A DNA stretch of 64,000 nt from SAR324 cluster bacterium (GTDB lineage: Bacteria; SAR324; NAC60-12), in NCBI GenBank assembly GCA_028281495.1, contig JANQJU010000036.1:1-64000 (forward strand). Reading direction: 5' to 3'. A model generated the notes under the pieces. It did not search any database and was not told the DNA's origin. It was given only the letters and a program-made list of their open reading frames with translations. The position numbers were made by a program, and so were the translations under genes. Below, piece by piece: positions 26,151-35,807 of this stretch; position 1 is the stretch's first letter; each line of letters starts with the position of its first letter.

Positions 26151-28910
26151 ATGGCCAAACCTGTTGTTGTCTCAATAAAAGACTCCATCACTGCCAAATT
26201 GCTCAAAGTCGTTTTTGGGTTTTACCTTTTGATTGCTCTGAGTGTGACCCTCGTCCATATGATGGCAGAATACTACAATACCAAGGATGGGGTGTATCAA
26301 GACATGGTCTTATTCCAAAAGACCTTTACTGGGGCATTATCGCTCGCACTCTGGAACGTCAATTTTGAAGCCTTGAAATTCACACTGGATGGAATGCTGG
26401 AAGTTCCAATCATTGTTGGAATTCATATTACCGAGGAAACCGAAAAGGAAACGATGGCGCGTGGCATCGTACGTGACGAATTTGGTGTTCCAATCTTTAT
26501 TGATGAAAATGGAAATCGACAACCGGTACCGGAAGACAATCCTTTTTCCGAACTACTGGAATATCGGTTTCCGATTTATCACGACGACGCTGGAGAAACC
26601 TTTGTTGTGGGAGAAGGGATCATCTATTCCAGCACTTCCAAAGTGTTTGAAAAGGTACAATATGGGTTTTTATTCATCATCATCAATTCAATCATAAAGA
26701 CAGTTGCATTATGGGTGATTTTTTTGTGGGTAGGACGCCGTTTGCTCACGCAGCCCCTTTCTATTTTGGTCGCCTTCACCAAGCGATTGCGATTGGAGGA
26801 TTTGAAAAATGCCAAAGTCGACATACAAACAAAAGGGTTCAGCGAGCTAAAGGTCTTGGAAGCTGCTTTTAATGACATGACTCAAAAACTCCATCAAAAT
26901 GCCAATGAGTTGGAAAAAGCCTATGCCGAGATTTCCCACCTCAATCAGATGATGTTGGCTGTAAATGCCACATTAGATTTGGACGAAGTCATGTCTGAGG
27001 CGATTGAAGCCATCAAATCGGTGTTCAACTTTGATGTCACAACGATTCAATTGGTGGACTACGATAAACAAGAACTCGTTCAACACAAAATTTACGGAGA
27101 ACGGATCTCAGATGCTCAAAAGGAAAAATTTCAATCGGTGAAGATCGATTTGTGGGGAATGGATAGTCTATCGTCCGCAGTGATTCACGCGAAAGAGCTG
27201 ATTCACTTGCCTGAAGTGATTGCGGATGCCCCCGTGTTGGAGGCCGATCGAAGAATCTTTGACATCATTCCCTATGTATCTGCGTTGATTCTTCCTTTAA
27301 TCATCCAAAAACGAGTGGTGGGCTGCATAGGGTTTTATGGCATGGCCTCTAGTTTTGAACTCAACAAGGCAGAGATCGAAACGGTCAAACGGTATGTCAT
27401 TCAAATTGCGACTGCAATCAACAACGCCCGCTTGTTCACCCACTTGCAAGAAACCACTGGGCGACTCGAGAGTCAGACTTTAGCATTGAACAAAGCACTC
27501 CAGCAGGCACAGCGGAGAGAACAAGATATACGTCAACTCAATTCGTTGTTATATGAAGTCAAGTCGACTCTACACCATAAAGAAATCCTCAGATCGTTGA
27601 TGTCTTCCGTATTAATAGACCGCTTTCCTTTCGAAGGCATTTTTTTACATTTGGTGGATAAGGAGCACCAAACCCTACAATTGGAAACCGCTTTGCTACC
27701 CACGGAAGTAGACTCATCAGTCACAGATCCACTATACGAAATTTCAATTCCCTTAGCTCCTGAGGGCGGCATGTTTGCCTTTGTTTGTATGGTGCGGCAA
27801 TCGCTTTATATCACGGAGATGCTTCCTGAAATCCGAAAGTCTTTCATCAATCGGCAGTATCAAGAAGTGCTTCCCTTTATGTCGGCTTTATTACTCCCAC
27901 TAACCGTTCAACACCGGATTGTTGGTGTTTTAACCTTATTTCACCGTGATCAGCGTCCAGATCTCATTGAAGAGGATATCCAAGTTCTGCAGAGTTATGT
28001 GGATCATATCACGCCATCGATCAACAACGCTCAATTGTACGAACAGGTACAAAAAAGCCAACGCGAGATTCAAGAGCGTAATGATACACTTTCAACACTG
28101 TCGTTTAAGCTTTCACGTTATCTTTCTCCACAGCTCGTCGATTCAATTTTAGCAGGAACCACAGATGCTCGGTTGGGATCGCAGCGGAAGAAGCTTTCTA
28201 TTTTCTTTTCGCGACTTACTGGTTTCACTGAATTGACCGATACCCTGGAATCGGAAACGTTGACTGAATTGCTGAATCATTATGTTAAAGAAATGACTCG
28301 AATCGCCATTAAACATGGAGGCACCATTGATAAAATCACCGGCGAAATGATCATGGTATTTTTTGGAGATCCGATGAGTCAGGGCGAGGAACCTGATGCC
28401 TTGGCCTGTGTGAACATGGCACTGGAAATGCGCGATAGTTTGAAATTGTTACGACGGGCTTGGGAAAAAAAGGGGATGTATAAACCACTACACCTGCATA
28501 TTGGAATCAATTCAGGTTACTGCACCGTCGGAAATTTTGGTTCGGCGTCCTATCGCTTGAACTATACTATTGTGGGGGGCCAAGTGAACCTTGCTAACAA
28601 GCTTCATGCCATGGCAGACGAAGATCAAATTCTCATTTCTTATGAAACCTACGCTTTATTGGATGAACAGGTTGCCTGTGAGAAACAGGAGGAAGTGGTC
28701 GTCACGGGACAAGAATATCCTGTACAAACTTATAACGTGCTCGATACTTACGAACGTCTGAATCAAAAAATGCAATCCTGGAAACACAAAAGCGCTGGTG
28801 CCCAATTATCAGTCGATTTTCATCGTTTGCAAGAAGCAGAGAAACTCCGGCTCGTGACGTCGATTCAGAAAGCAATTGATCGCTTAGAAAATGACTTGGG
28901 ACAAGGTTAA
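26151..28910 (+). CDS. Sensor protein with two GAF domains and a degenerate class III cyclase domain
   Basis: This 919-residue paralogue of the upstream cyclase has the same N-terminal TM-sensor-TM-HAMP module, then two GAF-like domains (about 260-430 and 465-650) and a C-terminal cyclase-fold domain. Key catalytic residues are changed: the first metal Asp is R688 (FFSRLTGFT), the second is E732 (KITGEM), the base-selecting Asp is N804 and the transition-state Arg is K817, while K728 and N813 remain. It is probably inactive alone and may pair with the active cyclase next door. The start at 26151 is 28 bp after the previous stop and has a weak ribosome-binding site, so translational coupling is likely. 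A longer in-frame start at 26043 would overlap the cyclase gene. Confidence 0.85.
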   Translation: MAKPVVVSIKDSITAKLLKVVFGFYLLIALSVTLVHMMAEYYNTKDGVYQDMVLFQKTFTGALSLALWNVNFEALKFTLDGMLEVPIIVGIHITEETEKETMARGIVRDEFGVPIFIDENGNRQPVPEDNPFSELLEYRFPIYHDDAGETFVVGEGIIYSSTSKVFEKVQYGFLFIIINSIIKTVALWVIFLWVGRRLLTQPLSILVAFTKRLRLEDLKNAKVDIQTKGFSELKVLEAAFNDMTQKLHQNANELEKAYAEISHLNQMMLAVNATLDLDEVMSEAIEAIKSVFNFDVTTIQLVDYDKQELVQHKIYGERISDAQKEKFQSVKIDLWGMDSLSSAVIHAKELIHLPEVIADAPVLEADRRIFDIIPYVSALILPLIIQKRVVGCIGFYGMASSFELNKAEIETVKRYVIQIATAINNARLFTHLQETTGRLESQTLALNKALQQAQRREQDIRQLNSLLYEVKSTLHHKEILRSLMSSVLIDRFPFEGIFLHLVDKEHQTLQLETALLPTEVDSSVTDPLYEISIPLAPEGGMFAFVCMVRQSLYITEMLPEIRKSFINRQYQEVLPFMSALLLPLTVQHRIVGVLTLFHRDQRPDLIEEDIQVLQSYVDHITPSINNAQLYEQVQKSQREIQERNDTLSTLSFKLSRYLSPQLVDSILAGTTDARLGSQRKKLSIFFSRLTGFTELTDTLESETLTELLNHYVKEMTRIAIKHGGTIDKITGEMIMVFFGDPMSQGEEPDALACVNMALEMRDSLKLLRRAWEKKGMYKPLHLHIGINSGYCTVGNFGSASYRLNYTIVGGQVNLANKLHAMADEDQILISYETYALLDEQVACEKQEEVVVTGQEYPVQTYNVLDTYERLNQKMQSWKHKSAGAQLSVDFHRLQEAEKLRLVTSIQKAIDRLENDLGQG

Positions 28911-30500
28911 TCAAATGGGGAGGTAAATTGTAAATATGGTGCCTTGATCGACCTGCGATTCCACGTTGATAGAACCCCGGTGCTGCTCAATGATGTTGAA
29001 AGTGATGGAAAGCCCTAAACCGGTTCCTTCACCAGCTGGTTTGGTTGTGTAAAATGGTTCAAAGATATGTTGTCGTATTTCTTCTGGTATGCCACACCCG
29101 TTGTCTTCGAAACGAATCAAGAAATAGTTGCCTTGTAAAAAGGTCGATACTTTCAGTTGCCCTTGGAAGGGATCCATACTCTTCTTCTGACGGGATTTGA
29201 TTGCTTGGCATGCGTTGACACCTAAATTCATGAACACCTGGTTGAGTTGAGCAGGCCAGCACCGCAACAATGGGTCAGCGCGGTAATCGGTCAAGAATTC
29301 GACCTGGTGCTTGAAATTTGCTCGAACTAACGTCAGTGTGGCTTGTAATCCTTCCACAATAGACACAATTTGTTGTTCCGATTCTTCCAATCTCGAAAAG
29401 GTACGTAGGTCGTTAACAATGGTTTTAATGCGCTCCGTCCCTTCTTGAATCGCCTCTAGATTGGTGCGCAAAGGAGAAAACTTTTCATGTATCGCTTTAC
29501 GGATTGCGGGCGGTACCTCATCTCCGGCAAGTCGATAAATGAACTCCTCCAGTTTATCAATACGTGCTCCAAGATTATTGGCACCATTGTTGACATAACT
29601 GGTCGGATTATTAATTTCGTGTGCTACACCCGCGAGCAGTACTCCCAGCCCAGCCATTTTTTCCGATTGCACCAGTTGTGCTTGGGTTTCTTTCATCCGA
29701 TACATAGCTTCTTCAAGCTCCTTGGTCCGTTTTAAGACTTGGTCTTCCAAATCTTCTCGATAAGTTTCAATAGAAACCGACATCACTTCAATACTTCGTG
29801 CCAACGCCCCGAGTTCATCCCAAGATTGAATCGGGATTTGATGACTGGATTGCTGATGAGCAATCTGAGCAGCTGCTGTTTTCAACATCACTAAAGGTTT
29901 GATAATGAAATGGCGTGACAACACGATGACCATCAAAATAGCTCCCAACGCAAACAATCCCGCGATTGTGAAGGTAGATTCTAGGATATTCTTGACAGAG
30001 GCATTGATCTCATTATCTGGGATTCCATAAAAAACGACCCAACCCCAAGGTTGAAATGTTTGAGAGACATAAATGTGATGATATTCTCCTTCGTTCACAA
30101 CACCCTGGTTAAAATCGGATTCTGACTTGGATCCCTCCATAACCAGTTTGGCCCACACAGACTCCAAACTGGACTTGTCAAAAGAAGAGGAGGCAAACAC
30201 CAATTTCCCCTCTTCCGAAAAGACAAATATGGGTTCTGGCGCAAGATCGAGAGCTTCCATTTGGTAAGAAGAAACATAAGAAGGAATTTCGTCCAAACCA
30301 TTGCGTTTCAATAAGTTGTTCCGAAACACCAGATGTTCGTGAATGTAACTTTCTAATGTTAAGTGCAGATGCCGGTAGGTGTAATCATACAAACTATCTC
30401 GTGATTGATTGAAGGACCATAACCCCACTCCCAAAATGCCCCCTACAATCAACGGTAGCGATATCAAAATAATTTTGGATTGTAGCCCTATTTTCCTCAT
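28911..30500 (-). CDS. Membrane sensor histidine kinase with HAMP
   Basis: This 529-residue kinase has TM1 (about 8-28), a periplasmic region (about 30-175), TM2, HAMP (about 200-250) and a coiled coil. The dimerisation domain holds the phospho-acceptor H294 in GVAHEINNPTSYV, and the HATPase has intact N (NACQA), G1 (EDNGCGIP), F (FEPFYTTK) and G2 (GEGTGLGLS) boxes. It is the last gene of a minus-strand set with a substrate-binding protein, a response regulator and another kinase, and its stop abuts the stop of the convergent cyclase-like gene without a spacer. The kinase core closely resembles that of the kinase at 33442-35556. Confidence 0.92.
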   Translation of the reverse strand: MRKIGLQSKIILISLPLIVGGILGVGLWSFNQSRDSLYDYTYRHLHLTLESYIHEHLVFRNNLLKRNGLDEIPSYVSSYQMEALDLAPEPIFVFSEEGKLVFASSSFDKSSLESVWAKLVMEGSKSESDFNQGVVNEGEYHHIYVSQTFQPWGWVVFYGIPDNEINASVKNILESTFTIAGLFALGAILMVIVLSRHFIIKPLVMLKTAAAQIAHQQSSHQIPIQSWDELGALARSIEVMSVSIETYREDLEDQVLKRTKELEEAMYRMKETQAQLVQSEKMAGLGVLLAGVAHEINNPTSYVNNGANNLGARIDKLEEFIYRLAGDEVPPAIRKAIHEKFSPLRTNLEAIQEGTERIKTIVNDLRTFSRLEESEQQIVSIVEGLQATLTLVRANFKHQVEFLTDYRADPLLRCWPAQLNQVFMNLGVNACQAIKSRQKKSMDPFQGQLKVSTFLQGNYFLIRFEDNGCGIPEEIRQHIFEPFYTTKPAGEGTGLGLSITFNIIEQHRGSINVESQVDQGTIFTIYLPI

Positions 30501-30557
30501 CTTGGACCTATTTCATGCAAACCAACTCAACGTGTTATTGGAATTGAACGCAATGAT

Positions 30558-31625
30558 TCAATATACGTTCTTGCCCGCCAATTGTAGAATGTCAGATGGA
30601 ACAACAATGTTCAGCTTCAACGCTGTTTTCAAATTCACCCCGATCTTGATGTTTTCTGGATAGGACACAGGAATTTTTCCAGCGGGTGTGCCTTTCAGAA
30701 TACGGTCAACCGCAATCGCCGCTTCACGTCCCACTCCATCTACCGAGGGATCGATGTACATCAGCGCTCCTTGTTTGACTGATGCGAGACGAGTGCCATA
30801 CGCGACAGGAATTTCACTGTGTTCCAGCAAAAGTTGGACCGTTTCGAGTCCCCCCAATGGTCCCTGCGGGGGCCACCAGAAATCAACATTCTTTTCTAAC
30901 TCTTTCAGTACTTCCAACATTTCTCGATTCATATCGTGAATGCTATCCTCTCCCTTACGAAAACCAATTTCATACGAAGTAAAAACGATGTCTTTCCGTT
31001 TTTTGGAGATATCTTGAAGTAGTTGTAAATCATCCAAAGCAGAAGGGTAAGAAGAGTGAATCATCCCCATGCGAATCGGAAGGTGGGGCACTGCCTGTTC
31101 GACCAATCGCATCACCATATCCATTTTGATTTTCCTATCAATCGTGTTGACGATCCCTGTGATATTCGTGCCGGATGGAACACCAATTTGCGAAATCAAA
31201 CCTGCCCCTACTGGATCGGATACGGTGAAGAAAACCAAAGGGATCTCTTTATCAATTAGAAAATCCTGCGCTGCCTTCGCGGCTAAAGTAGCATTTGCAG
31301 CAATCACGTCTGGTTTCTGGTTTTCGAAAGTTTCCTGTAGCAGTTGTGTTGCACGCGATGGATCTCCATTGGCTTTTAACAAGGTAAGGTGCATGGTTTT
31401 ATCTTGGTGATATCCCATTTCGACCAATTGCGTTAAAAACCACTTGGTTCTCACCTGAATTCCTTTCGATTTAAATGACTCTAATAAAACAATATGTGGA
31501 ATTGTATCCGCATAGACTGTTTCCTCTCCAAACAAGCTTAAACTTGCAGCAACTATCCATACTGCGGAGATGATCCATCGAGTGTCTCTGAGGCAGCGAC
31601 TAAGAGTGGTAACACGAAACTTCAT
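30558..31625 (-). CDS. ABC-type substrate-binding protein, PF04392 family, without transporter
   Basis: This 355-residue exported protein has an N-terminal signal segment (about 1-39). It matches the ABC_sub_bind family (PF04392): ADTIPHIVLLESFKSKGIQ, then LTLLKANGDPSRATQLLQ and later ALMYIDPSVDGVGREAA and IKIGVNLKTALKLNI at the end. These periplasmic-binding-fold proteins take up tryptophan-like or other ligands with an ABC permease, but no permease or ATPase is near. It lies 57 bp upstream of a sensor kinase gene, so it may deliver a ligand to that kinase. The ATG at 31625 gives a sensible signal peptide; the frame runs open to 31811. Confidence 0.85.
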   Translation of the reverse strand: MKFRVTTLSRCLRDTRWIISAVWIVAASLSLFGEETVYADTIPHIVLLESFKSKGIQVRTKWFLTQLVEMGYHQDKTMHLTLLKANGDPSRATQLLQETFENQKPDVIAANATLAAKAAQDFLIDKEIPLVFFTVSDPVGAGLISQIGVPSGTNITGIVNTIDRKIKMDMVMRLVEQAVPHLPIRMGMIHSSYPSALDDLQLLQDISKKRKDIVFTSYEIGFRKGEDSIHDMNREMLEVLKELEKNVDFWWPPQGPLGGLETVQLLLEHSEIPVAYGTRLASVKQGALMYIDPSVDGVGREAAIAVDRILKGTPAGKIPVSYPENIKIGVNLKTALKLNIVVPSDILQLAGKNVY

Positions 31626-31737
31626 GACATGAACCTTGAGTGAGGAAACCTCTGCATGCTTCCAAGTTTGTGAGATTAGTCTTTGGTTTAATGGGAAAAA
31701 AACCCGATTTAGATTCCCTAGCGATAAGCGATGCTTT

Positions 31738-33369
31738 TCAACTAAAGAAATAGTGGAATGAAGTGGTTTTGCGAGTTTTCGGAATACTGGGATCAATATT
31801 GAATAACGCAATCACTTCGGTTCGCACTTTGGCTCGAACGTTGAAAACGACCAAATCGGCGGTTTCCATAATCTGAAACAGACCGCGTCCTGCCCCTCCT
31901 TTGTTTTGATGCAATGGATTCTCTTTGGCCTCATAGCAGCTTTTCAAATATTCTAAGATTGTTTGCCGTTCAAATGCGCCAAACGGATCTTCCACTGAAA
32001 GGGCAGCGACCAATCCATCACAGGCGTAGCGAAACAGACCTTGTTCTCGTCGTTTTAATTTTACTGGGGTGGTTCGAGGTAAATGATTATAAAGGGGGAT
32101 GCCATCGATATCCGCGGGTGCATCGTAAACGGCATTCATGAGCAGTTCTTCAGCCACCATCTCACAACGCGATAGCATTCCTTTGCGAACGCCTAGTTGA
32201 CCAAAATATGAATGCATATTTTCCACCAATTCTCCTCGATACTTACTGTGAGTCACAGCATGTTGACGCACTTCCACTCCCCAATTGAGGTATTTTTCGA
32301 GTCCAAATAAATCATCATTGATCAACTTACTCACAGTTGTGAGAATATTTTTAAGAGTAAAAGTTCGATCATCTTCGTTCCATGAGACAATGTTGGAAAG
32401 GAAGGGGTATTCGAACAGCGTATTGATGTAATTCTCAGGCGAACCGGATGTCATGAACACCGTTTGGATGTTCTGTGATTTCTTATAGGCCTGCTCGGCT
32501 AATTCAATCAATTCTTCATTCATGCACACGATGTCATAATCCTCAGTTTCAAGGAGGTGAATCGCTGTCTCAAGGTCTGGAGCTATATCCAAAGCCACTC
32601 CAGTTCCACCGAGAGCCATTTTGGCTACCAATTGTTGTTTTCGATTGGTTTCTGCCAACAGCACGTGATGATTTCGAATCGCACGCTCTGAAAAATACAA
32701 CGAAATAATTGGACGAAAGGCATCTTTGATATGAAGCGTTTCTCGCATGGCCTCCTGCAACGATTCTTGCGGATCCTGCTGGCCTTCGATTCCCGCTTGT
32801 TGAATACTTTCTAAGGTTTGGAGTTCATTTTCGTAAACTTCGAAAAGCGTGTGCAATAATTGCTTTTTCGTTTGATTCAGCTCGGTTAGTCGTCGATTGC
32901 TTTCTCGGAGAATGATGTTTTGATCCTCTAGTTCGAAAAGCTCTAAAGCTCTCCGAACGGTTACCTTGAGATCAAGATTTTCGAAGGGCTTGGTGATGAA
33001 TTTGTAGATTTGTCCTTCATTGATCGAATCGATGATCACATCGATATCGGTAAATCCGGTCAAAATCATACGTACTGTTTTGGGGATAATGGGAATGGTT
33101 CGCTTTAAGAATTCGACCCCTGTCATACGGGGCATACGTTGATCGCTAATGATGAGGTGAATTTGAGAGGGGTCACTTGTTTTTTGCACCAATTCCAAAG
33201 CTTCCTGCCCATCGGTTGCCGTGAGCACATGATATTCGTCGTGTAACAGATCGTGCAAAGTGCTCAAATTGTATTCTTCATCGTCGACGATCAAGATTGT
33301 GTGCCGACGAATGAGTTCTTCTTCTTCCGCCTGGATTACTTTGAGTGCATCTTCGTTGAATAAACTCAT
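31738..33369 (-). CDS. Response regulator with C-terminal SpoIIAB-like ATPase domain
   Basis: This 543-residue protein has a canonical receiver (about 22-145; acidic pair in ILIVDDEE, phospho-acceptor D76 in ISDQRMP, Lys in FITKPF) and a coiled coil. A second, diverged receiver-like region lies at about 215-330. The C-terminal HATPase domain is of the anti-sigma-factor kinase type (N-box EELLMNAVYDA, glycine box GGAGRGLFQI). Such proteins link phosphorelay to partner switching. The receiver is nearly a copy of the one at 35808-37364. The ATG at 33369 has GGG upstream; an earlier TTG at 33393 is less likely. It lies 72 bp behind the kinase gene upstream. Confidence 0.85.
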   Translation of the reverse strand: MSLFNEDALKVIQAEEEELIRRHTILIVDDEEYNLSTLHDLLHDEYHVLTATDGQEALELVQKTSDPSQIHLIISDQRMPRMTGVEFLKRTIPIIPKTVRMILTGFTDIDVIIDSINEGQIYKFITKPFENLDLKVTVRRALELFELEDQNIILRESNRRLTELNQTKKQLLHTLFEVYENELQTLESIQQAGIEGQQDPQESLQEAMRETLHIKDAFRPIISLYFSERAIRNHHVLLAETNRKQQLVAKMALGGTGVALDIAPDLETAIHLLETEDYDIVCMNEELIELAEQAYKKSQNIQTVFMTSGSPENYINTLFEYPFLSNIVSWNEDDRTFTLKNILTTVSKLINDDLFGLEKYLNWGVEVRQHAVTHSKYRGELVENMHSYFGQLGVRKGMLSRCEMVAEELLMNAVYDAPADIDGIPLYNHLPRTTPVKLKRREQGLFRYACDGLVAALSVEDPFGAFERQTILEYLKSCYEAKENPLHQNKGGAGRGLFQIMETADLVVFNVRAKVRTEVIALFNIDPSIPKTRKTTSFHYFFS

Positions 33370-33441
33370 AGTGCCCTTTTGCTCGTTGTTCAAATGTGAA
33401 ATCTAGCCCTTCTGCGTATCCTCATATAGCTGAACAACACG

Positions 33442-35556
33442 CTAATTCTCAACTGGAAGCAACAAAGTAAAAGTGGTTCCTTTTCCCCAAAGCGACTCCA
33501 CTTCAATGCGACCTCTATGCTTTTCAATGATACCAAATGAAATCGAAAGCCCAAGCCCAGTTCCTTCCCCTACTGGTTTGGTCGTAAAGAAAGGATCAAA
33601 GATCTGTTTCTTTACGTCGTCGGGAATACCACAGCCGTTGTCTTTGAATCGAACCGCAAAGAGTTCTTTCTGCCAGAAGGTCGAGACGGTGAGACGTCCG
33701 GAATATCCAGGAAATTTTTGCTTCTTACGAATCGTAATCGCCTGACACGCATTGGTGGCCAGGTTCATGAAAACCTGGTTCAACTGCGCTGGCCAGCATC
33801 TCATTTTGGGGTTGGCTTGAAAATCACAGATAAACTCCAGTTCATTTTTATAATTCGATTTGACCAAAGTTAAGGTCGCCTGCAAGCCTTCAACTACAAA
33901 AGAAGTTGTTTGTTCGGCATCTTCCAGCCGCGAAAACATCCTCAAATCTTGTACAATATTTTTGATTCGTCGAGTGCCTTCTTGGATGGCTTGTAGGTTC
34001 TGGTGCACAGGACTGAATTTTTGACTCAAAGCTTCGCGAATGGGAGGAGAAATGTCATCGCCAGCTAATTTATAGATGAAATCTTCTAACTTGGTGATGC
34101 GTTCGCTGAGATTGTTTGCGCCACTATGGACAAAGTTGGTGGGATTGTTAATTTCATGAGCAACTCCCGCAACTAACACACCCAAACCTGCCATTTTTTC
34201 AGATTGCACCAGTTGCATTTGTGTCTCTTTCAATTGCTCATTCTGGCTTTTCATTTTCTGCATCGCCCCTTGTAACTCTTGTGTGCGTTCTGCCACTTTG
34301 CGTTCCAACTGTTGGGTAAAATACAGATTTTCCAAAAAAGCGGATAAAAACTGAGTGAGCATGATCACGACGTATTGATTTTCCAATTGGAAACCCAGTT
34401 CATCGATTTCCTGGATTTTGATGAGTCCCAACAATCGACGATCATGTTGAAACAAGGGCACATACAAAACATGTTCAAATATGGCGTAGGGTACCGTCGG
34501 CAGGGGTGGCAATCGCTCAGGAAGATCAAGTGAAAAGAAGTGTTCGAGGTCCTTCACACTATCCAGTTGTAAGGCCGGACGTGACAATTCCGTCAGCTTG
34601 ATGTTGATATTAAAGCACGCGTAACCTTCACTATTATTGGATCCGGTTTCTAAGAAACAAATCTGCGCGGAACGGCAGGCTTTGAAGGGAATTTGCAGAA
34701 GCAACAAGTTCGTCGCTTGGGTCATCGCATGAAACCGATCATGTACCGCCGCAATATCTTGAGTACCATGCAGTAACGTTTCCAACCGCTGATAACTCGT
34801 TTGTAAGGCATTTCGAGAAAAACCCAATTTACGGATCATCGCGTTAAAGGCTTTTTCCAGAACTTTCAGTTCGTTCTGTCCTTTTACTTGAGTGTCCACC
34901 CGAATATGTTCCAAATTGTCTAGCTCGACTTGCCGCGCGGCTTCAGTGAGCACGGCCAAGGGACGGCTCAACAAGGCACGACTCACCCATAAAAAAATTA
35001 GCCACAATGCTAGAGTTTTAATGATGGAGTTGACCACAATGAACGTGAATCCCAATTGAACTTTATTGAATACGATAGCCGAACTGGAATAAATAGTGGC
35101 CTTACCGACCGGAATCACCCGCTCACTCCGCTCATACATCAACGGAAACTCGTGCCAAAATAGGCCGGTCATGGACTTCATAGGAAGTTTAACCCCTTTC
35201 TCGTCGGTGAGCACCGTCGAGCTTTCGCTTTCTCGGATCATTCCCAATGCGCCAACGACTTCGCCATATTCATTTTCAAGTTTAACCCCTACGACCGAAG
35301 GGAGCTGAACCATTCCCACCAACGTAGGTTTCAATTGTTCCACATTAAGATCAAAAGCTGCCTGGGTCAGTCCCGATTCAAATGCCTGTTGAATCACTTT
35401 CAGTTCCTCAACAACTGTATCTTGTGTATGAACGTATTCGGCTGACATATGAATCAAAGTTACGGTGATTGTGACCAAAAAATAAAATGAGAACACGACT
35501 TTCAACAATTTGGTCGCAATTGAGTTATCAAGTTGTCCCCATGTGTACTGCGTCAT
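33442..35556 (-). CDS. Sensor histidine kinase with cyclase-type N-terminal sensor module
   Basis: This 704-residue kinase has the same N-terminal module as the two cyclase-like proteins (NSIATKLLKVVFSFYFLVTI, then a periplasmic domain, TM2 and HAMP). It is followed by a GAF-like region, a coiled coil, the phospho-acceptor H467 in GVAHEINNPTNFV and a complete HATPase (DNGCGIP, FDPFFTTKP, GEGTGLGLS). It likely phosphorylates the response regulator encoded 72 bp downstream. Its start faces the receiver-kinase gene across a 250-bp divergent promoter region, so both could respond to a common regulator. Confidence 0.92.
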   Translation of the reverse strand: MTQYTWGQLDNSIATKLLKVVFSFYFLVTITVTLIHMSAEYVHTQDTVVEELKVIQQAFESGLTQAAFDLNVEQLKPTLVGMVQLPSVVGVKLENEYGEVVGALGMIRESESSTVLTDEKGVKLPMKSMTGLFWHEFPLMYERSERVIPVGKATIYSSSAIVFNKVQLGFTFIVVNSIIKTLALWLIFLWVSRALLSRPLAVLTEAARQVELDNLEHIRVDTQVKGQNELKVLEKAFNAMIRKLGFSRNALQTSYQRLETLLHGTQDIAAVHDRFHAMTQATNLLLLQIPFKACRSAQICFLETGSNNSEGYACFNINIKLTELSRPALQLDSVKDLEHFFSLDLPERLPPLPTVPYAIFEHVLYVPLFQHDRRLLGLIKIQEIDELGFQLENQYVVIMLTQFLSAFLENLYFTQQLERKVAERTQELQGAMQKMKSQNEQLKETQMQLVQSEKMAGLGVLVAGVAHEINNPTNFVHSGANNLSERITKLEDFIYKLAGDDISPPIREALSQKFSPVHQNLQAIQEGTRRIKNIVQDLRMFSRLEDAEQTTSFVVEGLQATLTLVKSNYKNELEFICDFQANPKMRCWPAQLNQVFMNLATNACQAITIRKKQKFPGYSGRLTVSTFWQKELFAVRFKDNGCGIPDDVKKQIFDPFFTTKPVGEGTGLGLSISFGIIEKHRGRIEVESLWGKGTTFTLLLPVEN

Positions 35557-35807
35557 AAGTAATCTCCCTCACCACAAAATGATCGAAATACAGAATCGGA
35601 ATCTACCGTTTGAAGAGCATTAGTGCATACTCAAACAAAAAAGTCTAATTTCCTATCATATTGCAAACGGCCTCAAAACGTTTGAGATATTCGGTCAAAA
35701 TCTCTATCATCCTGACAATTGACTTACCCCAAAATAACCGTGAATCACACTCTAGAGTCCCCTGTCGGGTCTCTTTCTATTGGGAACCGAATCTATAGAA
35801 AATCAAT

